Source: Leptotrichia massiliensis
Lineage (GTDB): Bacteria; Fusobacteriota; Fusobacteriia; Fusobacteriales; Leptotrichiaceae
Assembly: GCF_900104625.1 (NCBI RefSeq)
Contig: NZ_FNVZ01000004.1
Span: 62,001-126,000, forward strand
Direction: 5' to 3'
Length of the DNA: 64,000 bases
Position 1 is the stretch's first letter, and every line of letters begins with the position of its first letter. Below the pieces are notes generated by a model that saw only the letters and a program-made list of their open reading frames with translations, was not told the DNA's origin and did no database searches. Below, in pieces: positions 1-9,017 of this stretch. A program made the position numbers and the translations under genes.

Positions 1-120
1 GAAACTTTTTACGAAGCGATAAAAAATGGAGTGGAAATTTATCCAATGCTTTTGGAATATAAAGAAGATGGGAAGGTGTGTTTTGTAAAAAATATAGAAG
101 TGGCAGAAAAACTGTTTTAA
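1..120 (+). CDS. C-terminal fragment, probable SfsA (sugar fermentation stimulation protein)
   Basis: The first frame is open from the window edge to a TAA at 118-120, giving the last 39 codons of a protein. The fragment reads like the end of SfsA proteins, where a helix rich in A/E is followed by GVE(I/V) and a short final beta-hairpin; here NGVEIYPMLLEYKED is visible. SfsA is a small nuclease-fold DNA-binding protein of uncertain physiological role. Only the tail is present, so the assignment rests on a weak motif match. A bidirectional hairpin terminator follows directly, which supports this being a real gene end. Confidence 0.5.
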   Translation, partial: ETFYEAIKNGVEIYPMLLEYKEDGKVCFVKNIEVAEKLF

Positions 121-170
121 TATTCAAATAAAAAAAATCATAACATAGTTAAAAATATTTAAATCAACAA

Positions 171-212
171 AAAATCGGAATTAATCAATATTTTGAATAT
201 ATTCCGATTTAT
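171..212. terminator. Bidirectional intrinsic terminator
   Basis: Arms AAAATCGGAAT (171-181) and ATTCCGATTT (201-210) pair over about 10 bp. T-rich sequence follows on the plus strand and A-rich sequence precedes it, so it can serve both converging genes: the sfsA-like gene and the minus-strand gene ending at 223. Confidence 0.75.
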
Positions 213-222
213 TTTTTTATAC

Positions 223-1008
223 TTACATTTTATTCAACTTTTCTTTTGCCTCTTCTACAATATATAACTTATTCCCATTTTTGATAACTTCTTCATATAA
301 TTTTCTTGCTTCTTCTATCTCTCCTGCTTTTGACTTATGATTTGCCAATAAATGTTTAATTACTAAAACCTGACGTTTAACACTTAATTTTTTTAATGTT
401 TCTGATAAAATTTCTATCATTTTTGTGGTATCATTTTCATAAAATAAAATTCCATTTAAGAATTCAATCATAGCATTTGTTTCATCAAGTCCTTTTTTAG
501 TTTTAAATTTCTCCATCATTTTTAAAACTTTTTCTTTGTAAATCACTATTGCCTCTTCTTTTCTTTCGAGTCCATGCAATAACAGCGCTTCGTTATAGTA
601 ATACAGGATTTTATCCTGTTCCCTGAATAATGATTTTTTAGATAAATCTATATCTTTTAAATTTTGATACGCTTCTTCTACTTTTCCTAGTGAAGAATAT
701 CCAGCACAAAGATTCAGTTTCATATAATTTCTATACCGTCTATTTTTATTTCTGTCATATTCATTTTGCGTAATTTCTATAAATTTTTCAGGATCAAGTT
801 CTTCATTTAATATATTCATATATTTTTGATAAAAGTACATATACATTCTTTTGTCTATTTTCAGAAATTCAAATACCAAGATTAATGAAATAATCAATAA
901 ATAGTTAAAAATTGAGTGTTGCATTCGTAACCACAAAATAAATACAATTAATAATACAAATATTGTAACAGAAAAATTTATTAATATAAACTTTTTTCTC
1001 AGTGTCAT
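223..1008 (-). CDS. Membrane-anchored tetratricopeptide-like protein, function unknown
   Basis: A 261-residue protein. Residues about 8-27 and 34-50 form two hydrophobic segments. The rest is alpha-helical and rich in K/E/Y, with TPR-like pieces such as NLCAGYSSLGKVEEAYQNLKDI (about 98-119), YYNEALLLHGLERKEEAIVIY and HKSKAGEIEEARKLYEEVI near the C-terminus. TPR repeats usually make protein contacts; no catalytic motif is visible. The start is supported by GGAGA just upstream of the ATG. It lies about 100 bp downstream of the DUF4153 gene on the same strand, so the two may be co-transcribed. The partner is unknown. Confidence 0.7.
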   Translation of the reverse strand: MTLRKKFILINFSVTIFVLLIVFILWLRMQHSIFNYLLIISLILVFEFLKIDKRMYMYFYQKYMNILNEELDPEKFIEITQNEYDRNKNRRYRNYMKLNLCAGYSSLGKVEEAYQNLKDIDLSKKSLFREQDKILYYYNEALLLHGLERKEEAIVIYKEKVLKMMEKFKTKKGLDETNAMIEFLNGILFYENDTTKMIEILSETLKKLSVKRQVLVIKHLLANHKSKAGEIEEARKLYEEVIKNGNKLYIVEEAKEKLNKM

Positions 1009-1110
1009 TTTTCTCCTTTCACAAAAACCGAAATCAAACTTATAACTTTTAAATCAACTTTGGCTTTATTTTCAATAGGATTCTGATTTTCTACTTTCAT
1101 TCTTTAGTAA

Positions 1111-2937
1111 TTATTTTTTCTCAGAAAACATAAAATCAAATTCTTCATAATACAAATCTTTTGGTTTTCCATTTATTATTTCCTCATTAATACTTCTTAA
1201 AGAAATCTTATAATTAATTTTTCCTATTGTTCCAATATATTCCAAATCCTTTTGTGGAACTTCGTATACTGTATCATTTGTAACTGGTAATTTTGAAGTT
1301 CTTAATTTGGATGCTATTTGTTTTACTGCATCTTCGTAGTTTATTTTAGCAAGTTCTGCTCCATCTTTACTGTTTATTGTGATTGTTTTATTTTTTAAAA
1401 TAATTTTATATTTTTCAGATTCATTTTCCTGATTTATCGGATCTTCATTATAAACATTCTTGTAAGATATAAAATTATCGTAACCTGCTATATCAGATAT
1501 AATTTCAGCATTTTCACTATTTTTTACTTTATATGTGACAACTTTCCGTTCTTCATAATTTCCTTCATCATCACTTCTGTAATAATAATCTTTCCATGAC
1601 TCTTTCACATCCAGCCCTTTTTCCAAATCTCCAAGAGTCGAATAAACTTCACCTTTTTCATTTTTGAAATTTAATTTTGCAATAGTGCTGTTGTCAGATA
1701 TATATTGAAGCGTTGTATAAATTTGACTTCCTTCACTATTATTCAATTTTTGTGTAATTTTAGAAATTTTTCCATCTTTTAAAGCTCCGTATTTTACAAG
1801 CATTCTTTTTAATCTTTGACTTTGACTAAAATTACTTATATTTTTGGCACTAAGCGGAGTATAAACCGAAATGACTAAACAGGTAATTAAGCTTATGAAA
1901 ATTCCTGTAATATTCATTTTTCTAATATATAAAATCATGCAGAAAAGTAGCCAGAATATTGAAATTAGTACATAATACCGATTCTCTGTAATTCCATATT
2001 GATACGTTCTTTGAAAAACTGCAAATAGTGAAGCAAAAATTAAGGGTATCGAAAAATATGGAAAATACTTCTTAAAGTTCTCAAAAAATTTATCTTTCTG
2101 TGTAAATGGCGTTATTAAAATCATAACAGCGACACTAAATGCTGTGTACCAAAGTACAAGGTGAGAAATTAATCCTTTTGGCAAATGCATGGATATAAGA
2201 ACCTTCATCATATAAATATATAAAACACCTGTATAAATAATAATTAATGGAATAATTACAAATTTAATCAATAAATTAAAAATAAATGGAAATTCATAAT
2301 TTTCAAGATTATCATCTGGTTTTTTCAATAAAGATAAAAACAATGATGCTCCAAATACTTCAGTTATAAACCAAAAAGAATACGTAGTCAGTCTAAAAAA
2401 TAAACTATCGCCAGAATAAAAAAACAAATAATTTACTGTTGTCAGTATTATTTCAACACCAATCCAAAGAACTCCCGCAAAAATACCAGTTATAACGAAA
2501 TTTGAAAATACTGACTGTAAATATTTTTCTTTATTCTCCTTTTTTTTCAAAATAGGAATTAATAAAAACAGAACTATTGAAATCGGAATCAATGTAAAAT
2601 AATAAATATTGTAATAATCACTAGTTCGTAAATACTCTACAAAAACAATAATTGATACAGCAAATGTTATAACCGAATAAATACCTCTAACTAACCATCT
2701 ATTTTGCTTATAAAAATATTTTTCATAAAGCATCTCACACATTGCTGTAATAAAAATACTTCCAAACAAAAGAAGATTAACTTCAACAAATTCATCAGAC
2801 TGAAAACTCCTAACTTCAGCTATGTATATTCCTGTAATAAAGTGCAGAAAAGCTAAAATAATCGTTATTGGAAATCTCTCAACCCCACTTTTAAAATGCA
2901 AAAGAAGTTTCTTTACATTTTCTTTAATCTTTTTCAT
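1111..2937 (-). CDS. DUF4153-type polytopic membrane protein
   Basis: About 608 residues from the ATG at 2937, which is preceded by AGAGG at a normal distance; a GTG nine bases upstream is in frame but too close to that site. The N-terminal two thirds carry about ten hydrophobic segments with short basic loops, beginning with a KRF/ERFPITIILAFLHF segment that resembles DUF4153 family members. The C-terminal third (about 370-608) is soluble, rich in K/N/Y and probably extracytoplasmic. The family has no established function. No catalytic residues can be pointed to. It is followed by the TPR-like membrane protein. Confidence 0.7.
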   Translation of the reverse strand: MKKIKENVKKLLLHFKSGVERFPITIILAFLHFITGIYIAEVRSFQSDEFVEVNLLLFGSIFITAMCEMLYEKYFYKQNRWLVRGIYSVITFAVSIIVFVEYLRTSDYYNIYYFTLIPISIVLFLLIPILKKKENKEKYLQSVFSNFVITGIFAGVLWIGVEIILTTVNYLFFYSGDSLFFRLTTYSFWFITEVFGASLFLSLLKKPDDNLENYEFPFIFNLLIKFVIIPLIIIYTGVLYIYMMKVLISMHLPKGLISHLVLWYTAFSVAVMILITPFTQKDKFFENFKKYFPYFSIPLIFASLFAVFQRTYQYGITENRYYVLISIFWLLFCMILYIRKMNITGIFISLITCLVISVYTPLSAKNISNFSQSQRLKRMLVKYGALKDGKISKITQKLNNSEGSQIYTTLQYISDNSTIAKLNFKNEKGEVYSTLGDLEKGLDVKESWKDYYYRSDDEGNYEERKVVTYKVKNSENAEIISDIAGYDNFISYKNVYNEDPINQENESEKYKIILKNKTITINSKDGAELAKINYEDAVKQIASKLRTSKLPVTNDTVYEVPQKDLEYIGTIGKINYKISLRSINEEIINGKPKDLYYEEFDFMFSEKK

Positions 2938-3119
2938 AAAAATCACCTCTTATCATATTTCAATTTCTTCTTTAAAATTCAATAAATCATTTATTTCATA
3001 ATAATGATACCATATTTTTATTAAAAAAAAATGAGAAAATTATTTTATTTTCTTGTTTTCTACTTCAAAAAACTCAATAAAGTTATTTTCTAAATTTTTT
3101 ATATATTATTTCTTTTTTA

Positions 3120-3242
3120 TTTTCGCAGGATTGCTCATTGCCGCAAATCCTGGACCTATGGCTAGACTACGACTTTTATTTGCTCAACTCCGAAACTCCT
3201 CCTTCCTGTCGTCAAACAATCGTAGTTGAGCAAATAAAAGCT
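3120..3242 (-). repeat. Structured repeat element, type 2, divergent copy (copy B)
   Basis: Read on the minus strand, a perfect 17-bp inverted repeat (plus-strand arms 3173-3189 and 3224-3240) encloses a loop that shares CGATTGTTTGA and GAGTTTCG with the type 2 element at 4.7 kb. A second hairpin follows (arms 3126-3134 and 3143-3152, loop GGCAATGA), which occupies the position of the terminal hairpin in the other copies. The element is non-coding. It sits back to back with copy A at 3421-3592. Confidence 0.65.
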
Positions 3243-3363
3243 CCGTCGGTTTATTAAAACTAAAAAATTATATTTTGATTATTTGAAAATACTAGGTTTT
3301 TATTCATCATTAGAAAAATTTATAGTAAATCCGTTATTTAAATAGAGTTTAATATAACTAATA

Positions 3364-3420
3364 CTTGGAATTTATTTTAGTATAATTACAAAAGATAATC
3401 TTATTAAAATAAATTCCAAG
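3364..3420. repeat. 16-bp perfect inverted repeat abutting repeat copy A
   Basis: Arms CTTGGAATTTATTTTA (3364-3379) and its exact reverse complement (3405-3420) flank a 25-nt A/T-rich loop. The right arm ends at 3420, and repeat copy A begins at the next base, suggesting that the hairpin is part of the composite element. There is no T-run suited to termination on either side. Confidence 0.6.
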
Positions 3421-3592
3421 CAAAATTTCGTTAGAAGAAAAATAGCTGTTTGAGCTTTTGGAACAAATTTTAAATTAGATAAGATTGTTTGAATTAAAAT
3501 TATTTATATTCAAAAGCGAGTTCTATTTTTCTTATATAAGAAAGTTTTGCGTAAAGCGGGGGTTGTAAGGGCATGGCGTTTGATGCCCTTAC
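3421..3592 (+). repeat. Structured repeat element, type 1 (copy A)
   Basis: The copy starts with CAAAATTTCGTTA and is closely related to 52330-52500. A long imperfect stem is formed by AGAAAAATAG (3436-3445) with CTATTTTTCT (3523-3532) and by CTTTTG (3455-3460) with CAAAAG (3511-3516). After AAGTTTTGCGTAAAGCG comes a perfect 10-bp hairpin: arms 3565-3574 and 3583-3592, loop GGCGTTTG. It lacks an open frame, so it is either a DNA-level repeat or an RNA element. Confidence 0.75.
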
Positions 3593-3763
3593 GTCAAAAA
3601 AGATTTAGAATTATAAATAAAAAAATAATAATTAATTAAAATATTCTAAAAAATAAGTAATTAAGAAAATAACTTAATTAAATAAGTAAAAATTTTGTTT
3701 AATGATTACAGAATGATAAAATTCAAATTTTAATTTTTTTATCTATTAAATAACAAGTCAATG

Positions 3764-3772
3764 TGATATAAT
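3764..3772 (+). promoter_or_regulatory. Extended -10 promoter for the HhH protein gene
   Basis: TG-A-TATAAT (3764-3772) is an extended -10 match about 85 bp before the start codon at 3857. No convincing -35 box is seen, as is common for extended -10 promoters. Confidence 0.5.
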
Positions 3773-3856
3773 TTGTCATAAAATATAAGTTATTTTATTT
3801 AAGTGGCAGATTTGGGGGAAAATATTAAGTAGAATATAATCAAAAGGGGGGTTATT

Positions 3857-4438
3857 ATGAAAATAAAATATGTCATTATTTTTATAATGCTGTTAATTGC
3901 GGGAAATTTTTTAAGACTTTTAATTGAAGACAAAAATATTCCTAAAATTGAAATTAGTAAGGAAAAAAATTATAAAAAGGAAAAGGCTAAAAAAGATACC
4001 GATTTAACAAAAAGTAATGTGAAATTTGATATTAATAATATTGAATACAAAGATTTGCTAAAATTAGGAATTAATAAAAATAAAGCTGAAAGATTTATAA
4101 AATATAGAGATGAAGTTGGTATTATTAAAGATATTAATGAAGTAAAAAATATTTCAGGATTTGGAAAGTCTGGCTTGGAAATCGCACAAAAATTTTTGTT
4201 TGTAGATAATGAAAAAATTCAGGATTCAACCAAAAATTATGGACGTGAAATTACAAAATACAACATTAACAAGTTAAATGAAAAAGAATTAAAAAAAATA
4301 GGATTTACAAATAAGGAAATAAAAAAATTACTTCCTGAAATTGAAAAAAATAACATAAGATCGAATGTCGATTTAGAAAAGATTATTGGAAAAGAGCGTT
4401 ATGCAGAAATTGAAGATAAAATAAAATTTATTGAATAA
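3857..4438 (+). CDS. Membrane-anchored helix-hairpin-helix (ComEA-like) protein
   Basis: 193 residues, with a strong ribosome site (AAAAGGGGGG) upstream of the ATG. Residues 5-23 are a hydrophobic N-terminal anchor or signal. Residues about 55-112 look like a ComEA-type helix-hairpin-helix pair: DLLKLGINKNKAERFIKYRDEVG, then INEVKNISGFGKSGLEIAQKF with the GFG hairpin. Residues about 130-190 resemble a second, weaker HhH unit. ComEA-like proteins bind DNA non-specifically outside the cytoplasmic membrane during DNA uptake. That role is possible here but not shown, and no other competence gene is nearby. The gene stands alone between repeat elements. Confidence 0.7.
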   Translation: MKIKYVIIFIMLLIAGNFLRLLIEDKNIPKIEISKEKNYKKEKAKKDTDLTKSNVKFDINNIEYKDLLKLGINKNKAERFIKYRDEVGIIKDINEVKNISGFGKSGLEIAQKFLFVDNEKIQDSTKNYGREITKYNINKLNEKELKKIGFTNKEIKKLLPEIEKNNIRSNVDLEKIIGKERYAEIEDKIKFIE

Positions 4439-5020
4439 AATATAATGTATTATATTCAAAAAAATCTGCTGCTTAAAGAATCTAATTTATTACTACTTTT
4501 ATTTTTATTAAATTACTAAATTTTATCCTTAATTATTCAGATTAATAATTTTTTTAATCTTGATTTTTATTTATCAGTTTCTTATTTTTAGATTATTTTG
4601 ATACCATTAACTAAATATAGTTTCAATTTTACTCAAAAAAGCTCAAATTGTTATTTTTTCTTTAACGAAATTTTACTTATCATTTGAATTAATTAAACTA
4701 AAATTGTCGTGATTTTTTTGGAATAAAAACGATTGTTTGAGCGAAGTTTTACGTAGCGAGTTTCGTTTTTATTTCAGAAAAATTCTTAGACAAGCCGGGT
4801 TTGCAAAGGGGATGGCGACTGTTCCCCTTTGCTTTATAAAAAAGATAAAACATAAAAAAGCAGAAAAAATATTTACTACCAAAAATAACTTTTATCAATT
4901 TTAATTAAAAATCATTAATCTTAATATTTAAGTATTAATGTCATATAAAATTATAATATTGAACAGAATCAACTATAACAAAATCATTTTAAAATAAAAA
5001 AAGAGAAAGGGGATATATTT
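4439..5020. other. 582-bp intergenic region with a repeat element and no gene
   Basis: No credible frame is seen. It holds a truncated inverted type 1 repeat (4642-4678) abutting a type 2 repeat (about 4700-4832). The remaining flanks are A/T-rich and carry no clear promoter hexamers for the biotin carboxylase gene that follows. Confidence 0.6.
4642..4832 (+). repeat. Composite repeat: truncated type 1 (inverted) plus type 2 (copy C)
   Basis: 4642-4678 is the reverse complement of the first part of the type 1 repeat (compare 52325-52362), lacking the rest. 4700-4832 is a type 2 element: arms 4720-4732 and 4763-4775 (GGAATAAAAACGA against TCGTTTTTATTTC) around a loop with GATTGTTTGAGCGAAG, TACGTA and GCGAG. 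A perfect 10-bp terminal hairpin follows (4803-4812 / 4823-4832, loop TGGCGACTGT). The same unit occurs inverted at 52160-52362. Confidence 0.75.
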
Positions 5021-6364
5021 ATGATAAAAAAAGTATTAATTGCAAATCGTGGGGAAATTGCGGTTAGAATTATTAGAGCCTGTAGAAACATGGGAATTTT
5101 GAGTGTTGCAATTTACTCAAAGGAAGATAAGGATAGTCTTCATATAAAATTGGCTGATCAAAGTATTTGCATTGGAGAAGGACCTGCAAGAAATAGTTAT
5201 TTGAATAAGGAAAGTATCATTACGGCTGCCTTGAATGTGGGAGCAGATGCAATTCATCCTGGATACGGCTTTTTATCGGAAAATTCAGAGTTTGTAAAAA
5301 TGTGTGAAGAAAATGGAATAAATTTTATTGGTCCAACGGCTAAAGTTATTGATAGAATGGGGAATAAATCTCAGGCTAGAAAAACAATGATGGATGCTGG
5401 AGTCCCAGTTGTACCAGGAACAAAAGAACCTATTTATGATGTAGAATCTGGAATGAAAGCTGCTGAAAACATCGGCTACCCTGTTATGGTAAAGGCTTCT
5501 TCTGGTGGTGGCGGAAAAGGGATGCGTGTTGTAAAGGATAGAAACGGTTTTGAATTTTTATTTAATGTAGCTCAGCGGGAATCCATAAATGCGTTTGGTG
5601 ACGATACTATGTACATTGAAAAATTTATAGAAGATCCAAGACATATAGAAATTCAAGTAATTGCTGATAATTTTGGGAATGTAGTGGCTCTTGGGGAAAG
5701 GGACTGCTCTGTTCAGAGAAATCATCAAAAATTAGTAGAAGAATCACCATCTCCTGCAATTTCTCCAGAAACTCGGGAAGCACTAAATAAATATGCTATT
5801 CTAGCAGCAAAAGCAGTAAATTACACAAATGCTGGAACCATAGAATTTATAATGGGAGCAGATGGTTCATATTACTTTATGGAAATGAATACACGAATTC
5901 AAGTAGAACACGGAGTTACTGAAATGGTGACAGGAACGGATTTGATAATTGAACAGATTAGAGTAGCAATGAATGAAAAATTAAGTTTCACACAGGAAGA
6001 TATACAATTACGAGGGCATGCAATAGAATGCCGTATAAATGCAGAAATTCCTGAAAAAAACTTTATGCCAAGTCCAGGAAAAATAACAAACATACATTTA
6101 CCAGATGGTAATGGAATAAGAGTTGACACTGCCATTTACACAGGCTATACAATACCAACTGAATATGATTCAATGATTGCTAAAATTATAGTTCACGCTC
6201 CAACTCGTGAAATGGCACTCCAAAAAATGCGTTCAGCACTAAATGAAACTGTTATTTTGGGTGTAGAAACTAACTTAGATTTTCAATATCAAATTATGAG
6301 AAACGAGGTTTTCTGTCAAGGAAAGGCAACTACAAGTTTTATTGAAAATGTATTGCTTTATTAA
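5021..6364 (+). CDS. accC: Biotin carboxylase (AccC-type)
   Basis: 447 residues, the usual length of AccC. It is an ATP-grasp enzyme that carboxylates biotin on a carrier protein using bicarbonate and ATP. Visible signatures: N-terminal KVLIANRGEIAVRIIRA; the ATP-binding glycine loop KASSGGGGKGMRVV (about 159-172); the FMEMNTRIQVEHGVTE catalytic segment (usually RLQVEHPVTE, here a G replaces P); and the C-terminal ECRINAE block. The start follows GAAAGGGG. It lies 32 bp before pxpA, a pairing seen where biotin carboxylase genes cluster with 5-oxoprolinase genes. No biotin carrier (accB) or carboxyltransferase gene is in the window, so its partner must be elsewhere. It could serve acetyl-CoA or another acyl-CoA carboxylase. 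Confidence 0.92.
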   Translation: MIKKVLIANRGEIAVRIIRACRNMGILSVAIYSKEDKDSLHIKLADQSICIGEGPARNSYLNKESIITAALNVGADAIHPGYGFLSENSEFVKMCEENGINFIGPTAKVIDRMGNKSQARKTMMDAGVPVVPGTKEPIYDVESGMKAAENIGYPVMVKASSGGGGKGMRVVKDRNGFEFLFNVAQRESINAFGDDTMYIEKFIEDPRHIEIQVIADNFGNVVALGERDCSVQRNHQKLVEESPSPAISPETREALNKYAILAAKAVNYTNAGTIEFIMGADGSYYFMEMNTRIQVEHGVTEMVTGTDLIIEQIRVAMNEKLSFTQEDIQLRGHAIECRINAEIPEKNFMPSPGKITNIHLPDGNGIRVDTAIYTGYTIPTEYDSMIAKIIVHAPTREMALQKMRSALNETVILGVETNLDFQYQIMRNEVFCQGKATTSFIENVLLY

Positions 6365-6396
6365 AAATTTAAATAAAAAATGAAAAGAGGTAAAAT

Positions 6397-7167
6397 ATGG
6401 CTTTTAAAGTGGATTTGAACTGTGATTTGGGAGAAAGTTTCGGTAATTATAAAATTGGAGGAGATGATAAGATTATTCCGCTTATTTCTAGTACTAATGT
6501 GGCTTGCGGATTTCATGCAGGAGATCCTGTCGTTATGAAAAAAACGATAGAAACTGCTAAAAAAAATAACATTGGAATAGGAGCTCATCCTGGATTTCTG
6601 GACTTAATGGGATTTGGACGACGTGAAATGAAAATTTCAATAGACGAAGCGAAAGCTTATGTGCTGTATCAATTAGGAGCTTTAGGAGCTTTTTGCAAAA
6701 GTGAAGGTGTAAAGCTGCAACATGTAAAACCTCATGGAGCTTTGTATAATATGGCTGCAAAAGATTATAAATTATCAAGGGCTATTTGTGAAGCTGTCGC
6801 TGAATTTGACAATTCTCTTATCATTCTTGGACTTTCTGGAAGTGAAACTTTAAAAGCTGCAAAAGACTTAAATTTAAAATATGCGAGCGAAGTTTTTGCA
6901 GATAGGGCTTATGAGGAAGATGGAAGCCTTGTGGCACGTTCAAAGGAAGGAGCAATGATTCACGATGAAAACGAAGCAATAGAACGTGTAATAAAAATGA
7001 TAAAGGAACAAAAGGTAATTTCAATAACAAGAAAAGAAATTCCAATAAAGGCTGATTCTATTTGTGTTCACGGTGATGGTGAAAAAGCTTTGCTTTTTGT
7101 AAGAAGAATACGTGAAAAATTAGAAAATGAAGGAATCATAGTTCAAAAATTATCAGAAATCATATAA
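6397..7167 (+). CDS. pxpA: 5-oxoprolinase subunit A (LamB/YcsF family)
   Basis: 256 residues, full length for PxpA. With PxpB and PxpC it forms the ATP-dependent prokaryotic 5-oxoprolinase, which opens pyroglutamate to glutamate. The N-terminal [17 protein letters not shown] block, [28 protein letters not shown] and KPHGALYN are hallmark segments of the YcsF family, with the conserved Asp/His residues of a (beta/alpha)7 barrel. An AGAGG ribosome site precedes the ATG. It is co-oriented and close to the biotin carboxylase gene. PxpB and PxpC are not in the window, so the complete enzyme depends on genes located elsewhere. Confidence 0.9.
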   Translation: MAFKVDLNCDLGESFGNYKIGGDDKIIPLISSTNVACGFHAGDPVVMKKTIETAKKNNIGIGAHPGFLDLMGFGRREMKISIDEAKAYVLYQLGALGAFCKSEGVKLQHVKPHGALYNMAAKDYKLSRAICEAVAEFDNSLIILGLSGSETLKAAKDLNLKYASEVFADRAYEEDGSLVARSKEGAMIHDENEAIERVIKMIKEQKVISITRKEIPIKADSICVHGDGEKALLFVRRIREKLENEGIIVQKLSEII

Positions 7168-7263
7168 TAAATTTAAAATTTGTTAATTGATTGATCAAAT
7201 TAAGCAAATTTAAAAAATTAAGAAAGGAGTTTGATTATTTTTCTTAAAAAATAAAATGAAAAA

Positions 7264-8139
7264 ATGAGTTTATTATCAGATATTGCAGTGCCAATCGCAA
7301 AATTGGTGAATATGAAAAAATATAAGGAAAAAGACTTTTTAAATCCAAGAAGGGATACAGATTTTTTGAATAAAAAAAATTTTGACAAAACGCTTATTCT
7401 TGATGAACAGTTTATTGATGAATACCAAGTTTTGACAGTTTTTTCAGAAGAAAGCTATAACAAGCATGTTGTTTTTCTACATGGCGGGGCTTATGTAATG
7501 CGCGCTGTCAAAGCTCACAAAAATATTATTGAAAAATTAGTTAAAAAATTTCATTTAAAAGTTACATTCATTGACTATCCGCTTGCTCCAGAAAATACTG
7601 TTGACAAAGCTCATCGAGTATTAATGGAGGCTTATAGACATATAACTAATAAATATAAAGATGATGAATTTTACTTATTTGGTGATTCTTCTGGCGGTGG
7701 CTTGGCACTTGCATTTTTACAAATATTGAAAAATAAGGAAGATTTGCCATTTCCAAAGAAAACTGCATTAATGTCACCTTGGGTCGATGTTTCAATGACA
7801 AATGAGGAAATAGAGGAATTTGCAGAAAAAGATCCTCTCTTGCCACTAAATGGACTGATTATAACAGGAAAGCAGTTTGCAGGAGAACTGGATGTGAAAA
7901 ATCCTATGATTTCGCCAATTTATGGAAATATGGACAATCTTGGAGAAATTTTTCTAATTTTTGGAACAAATGAAATTTTGTATCCTGATTGCCTAAAATT
8001 AAGCGATATGCTTGAAGTTGCGATTGGAACAAGTGTGGAAATAAAAATTGGGGAAAATTTGTGCCACGACTGGATTTTGGCACCTCTCAAGGAATCAGAA
8101 GAAACTATTGATGAAATTGGAAATTTTTTTCTGAAATAA
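7264..8139 (+). CDS. Alpha/beta-hydrolase fold esterase (HSL-like)
   Basis: 291 residues. The oxyanion motif HGG (73-75, in VVFLHGGAYV) and the nucleophile elbow GDSSG (140-144, Ser142) mark the hormone-sensitive-lipase branch of alpha/beta hydrolases, which cleave short-chain esters. Likely acid and base residues lie in GTNEILYPD and the late CHDW. No signal peptide is present, so it is cytoplasmic. A good AAAGGAG site lies about 33 bases before this ATG, too far for normal use. A three-codon ATG-Lys-Lys-stop sits between them and overlaps the region, so re-initiation or a misplaced start is possible; no longer in-frame start exists because of a TAA at 7252. The substrate is unknown. Confidence 0.8.
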   Translation: MSLLSDIAVPIAKLVNMKKYKEKDFLNPRRDTDFLNKKNFDKTLILDEQFIDEYQVLTVFSEESYNKHVVFLHGGAYVMRAVKAHKNIIEKLVKKFHLKVTFIDYPLAPENTVDKAHRVLMEAYRHITNKYKDDEFYLFGDSSGGGLALAFLQILKNKEDLPFPKKTALMSPWVDVSMTNEEIEEFAEKDPLLPLNGLIITGKQFAGELDVKNPMISPIYGNMDNLGEIFLIFGTNEILYPDCLKLSDMLEVAIGTSVEIKIGENLCHDWILAPLKESEETIDEIGNFFLK

Positions 8140-8171
8140 AATAAAAAATAATAAAACGAGGAATTTTAATT

Positions 8172-8873
8172 ATGCCTGAAAAAAAACAAAAAAAGAATAT
8201 AGAAAACAATGAAATTAGTAAAAAAATTGATAAGGAAAAGCACGAAGAAATTCTTAAAATTTATAAAGAAATAAAAGAAGGGATTGAAAAAGCTATAAAA
8301 GGCTATAAAAAGGCTTGGAAAGGTACAGAAAAAGAAGTGTTTGCAGAAATGGCATTTTGTATTCTGACACCTCAGTCAAAAGCAAAAAATGCTTGGCAAG
8401 CCATTACAACTTTGGTGGAAAATGGACTGCTTTACAATGGGAATCCTGAAGAAATAGTAGAATTTCTAAATATTGTCAGATTTAAGAATAATAAATCACG
8501 TTATTTAGCAGAATTGCGAGAACTGATGACAAAAGATGGAAAATTACAGCCAAAAAAAATATTATCAGAAATTGGTGATACTTTTGAAAAAAGAAAATGG
8601 ATTTTGAAAAATATTAAAGGAATGGGATTAAAAGAAGCAAACCATGTGCTCAGAAATCTTGGGTTTGGAGAAAATATTGCCATTTTGGATAGACATATTC
8701 TAAGAAATCTCAAAGCACTTAATGTAATTAGCGAAATTCCTAAAACAATAACTGAAAAAAAATACTATGAAATTGAAGAAAAAATGAAAGAATATTCAAA
8801 ATTCTCTAAAATAAAAATGGACGAGCTAGACTTGGTTTTATGGTACAAAGAAGCTGGAGAAATTTTTAAATAA
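8172..8873 (+). CDS. ogg: 8-oxoguanine DNA glycosylase/AP lyase, Ogg2 type
   Basis: 233 residues, typical of the archaeal/bacterial Ogg2 family. It excises 8-oxoguanine and cleaves the abasic site. The helix-hairpin-helix segment KNIKGMGLKEANHVLRNLGF carries the catalytic Lys, and ILDRHILRNL carries the conserved Asp of the HhH-GPD superfamily. FAEMAFCILTPQSKAKNAW is also characteristic. The first 25 residues are a K/E-rich tail specific to this protein. It is cytoplasmic, 32 bp downstream of the esterase gene, with a weak ribosome site (GAGGAAT). Confidence 0.85.
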   Translation: MPEKKQKKNIENNEISKKIDKEKHEEILKIYKEIKEGIEKAIKGYKKAWKGTEKEVFAEMAFCILTPQSKAKNAWQAITTLVENGLLYNGNPEEIVEFLNIVRFKNNKSRYLAELRELMTKDGKLQPKKILSEIGDTFEKRKWILKNIKGMGLKEANHVLRNLGFGENIAILDRHILRNLKALNVISEIPKTITEKKYYEIEEKMKEYSKFSKIKMDELDLVLWYKEAGEIFK

Positions 8874-8908
8874 AATTTTTAATTCATAGTGAAATTCTTT
8901 AAAAAATG

Positions 8909-8917
8909 TGGTAAAAT
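8909..8917 (+). promoter_or_regulatory. Extended -10 promoter for the autotransporter gene
   Basis: TG-G-TAAAAT at 8909-8917, about 100 bp before the ATG at 9018; no clear -35 hexamer. Confidence 0.45.
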
Positions 8918-9017
8918 ACTATTGGAAAATATCATTTTTATTAATGTGATATTAACGTTAACAAAGAAAAATAAATAAAATAATTTGAAAATATATATTG
9001 AAGGGAGATAGATAGTT

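Larger units (their letters stand above)
2947..3856. other. 910-bp gene-poor region holding two repeat elements
   Basis: No credible reading frame is seen on either strand. It contains repeat copy B (3120-3242), a 16-bp perfect inverted repeat (3364-3379 / 3405-3420), repeat copy A (3421-3592) and, near its right end, the promoter of the HhH gene. The sequence between these is A/T-rich with no recognised feature. Confidence 0.6.

Noticed and set aside
3120-3600. CRISPR-like repeats
   Set aside because: The repeats here are long, structured and divergent, without regularly spaced short direct repeats; no cas genes are present.
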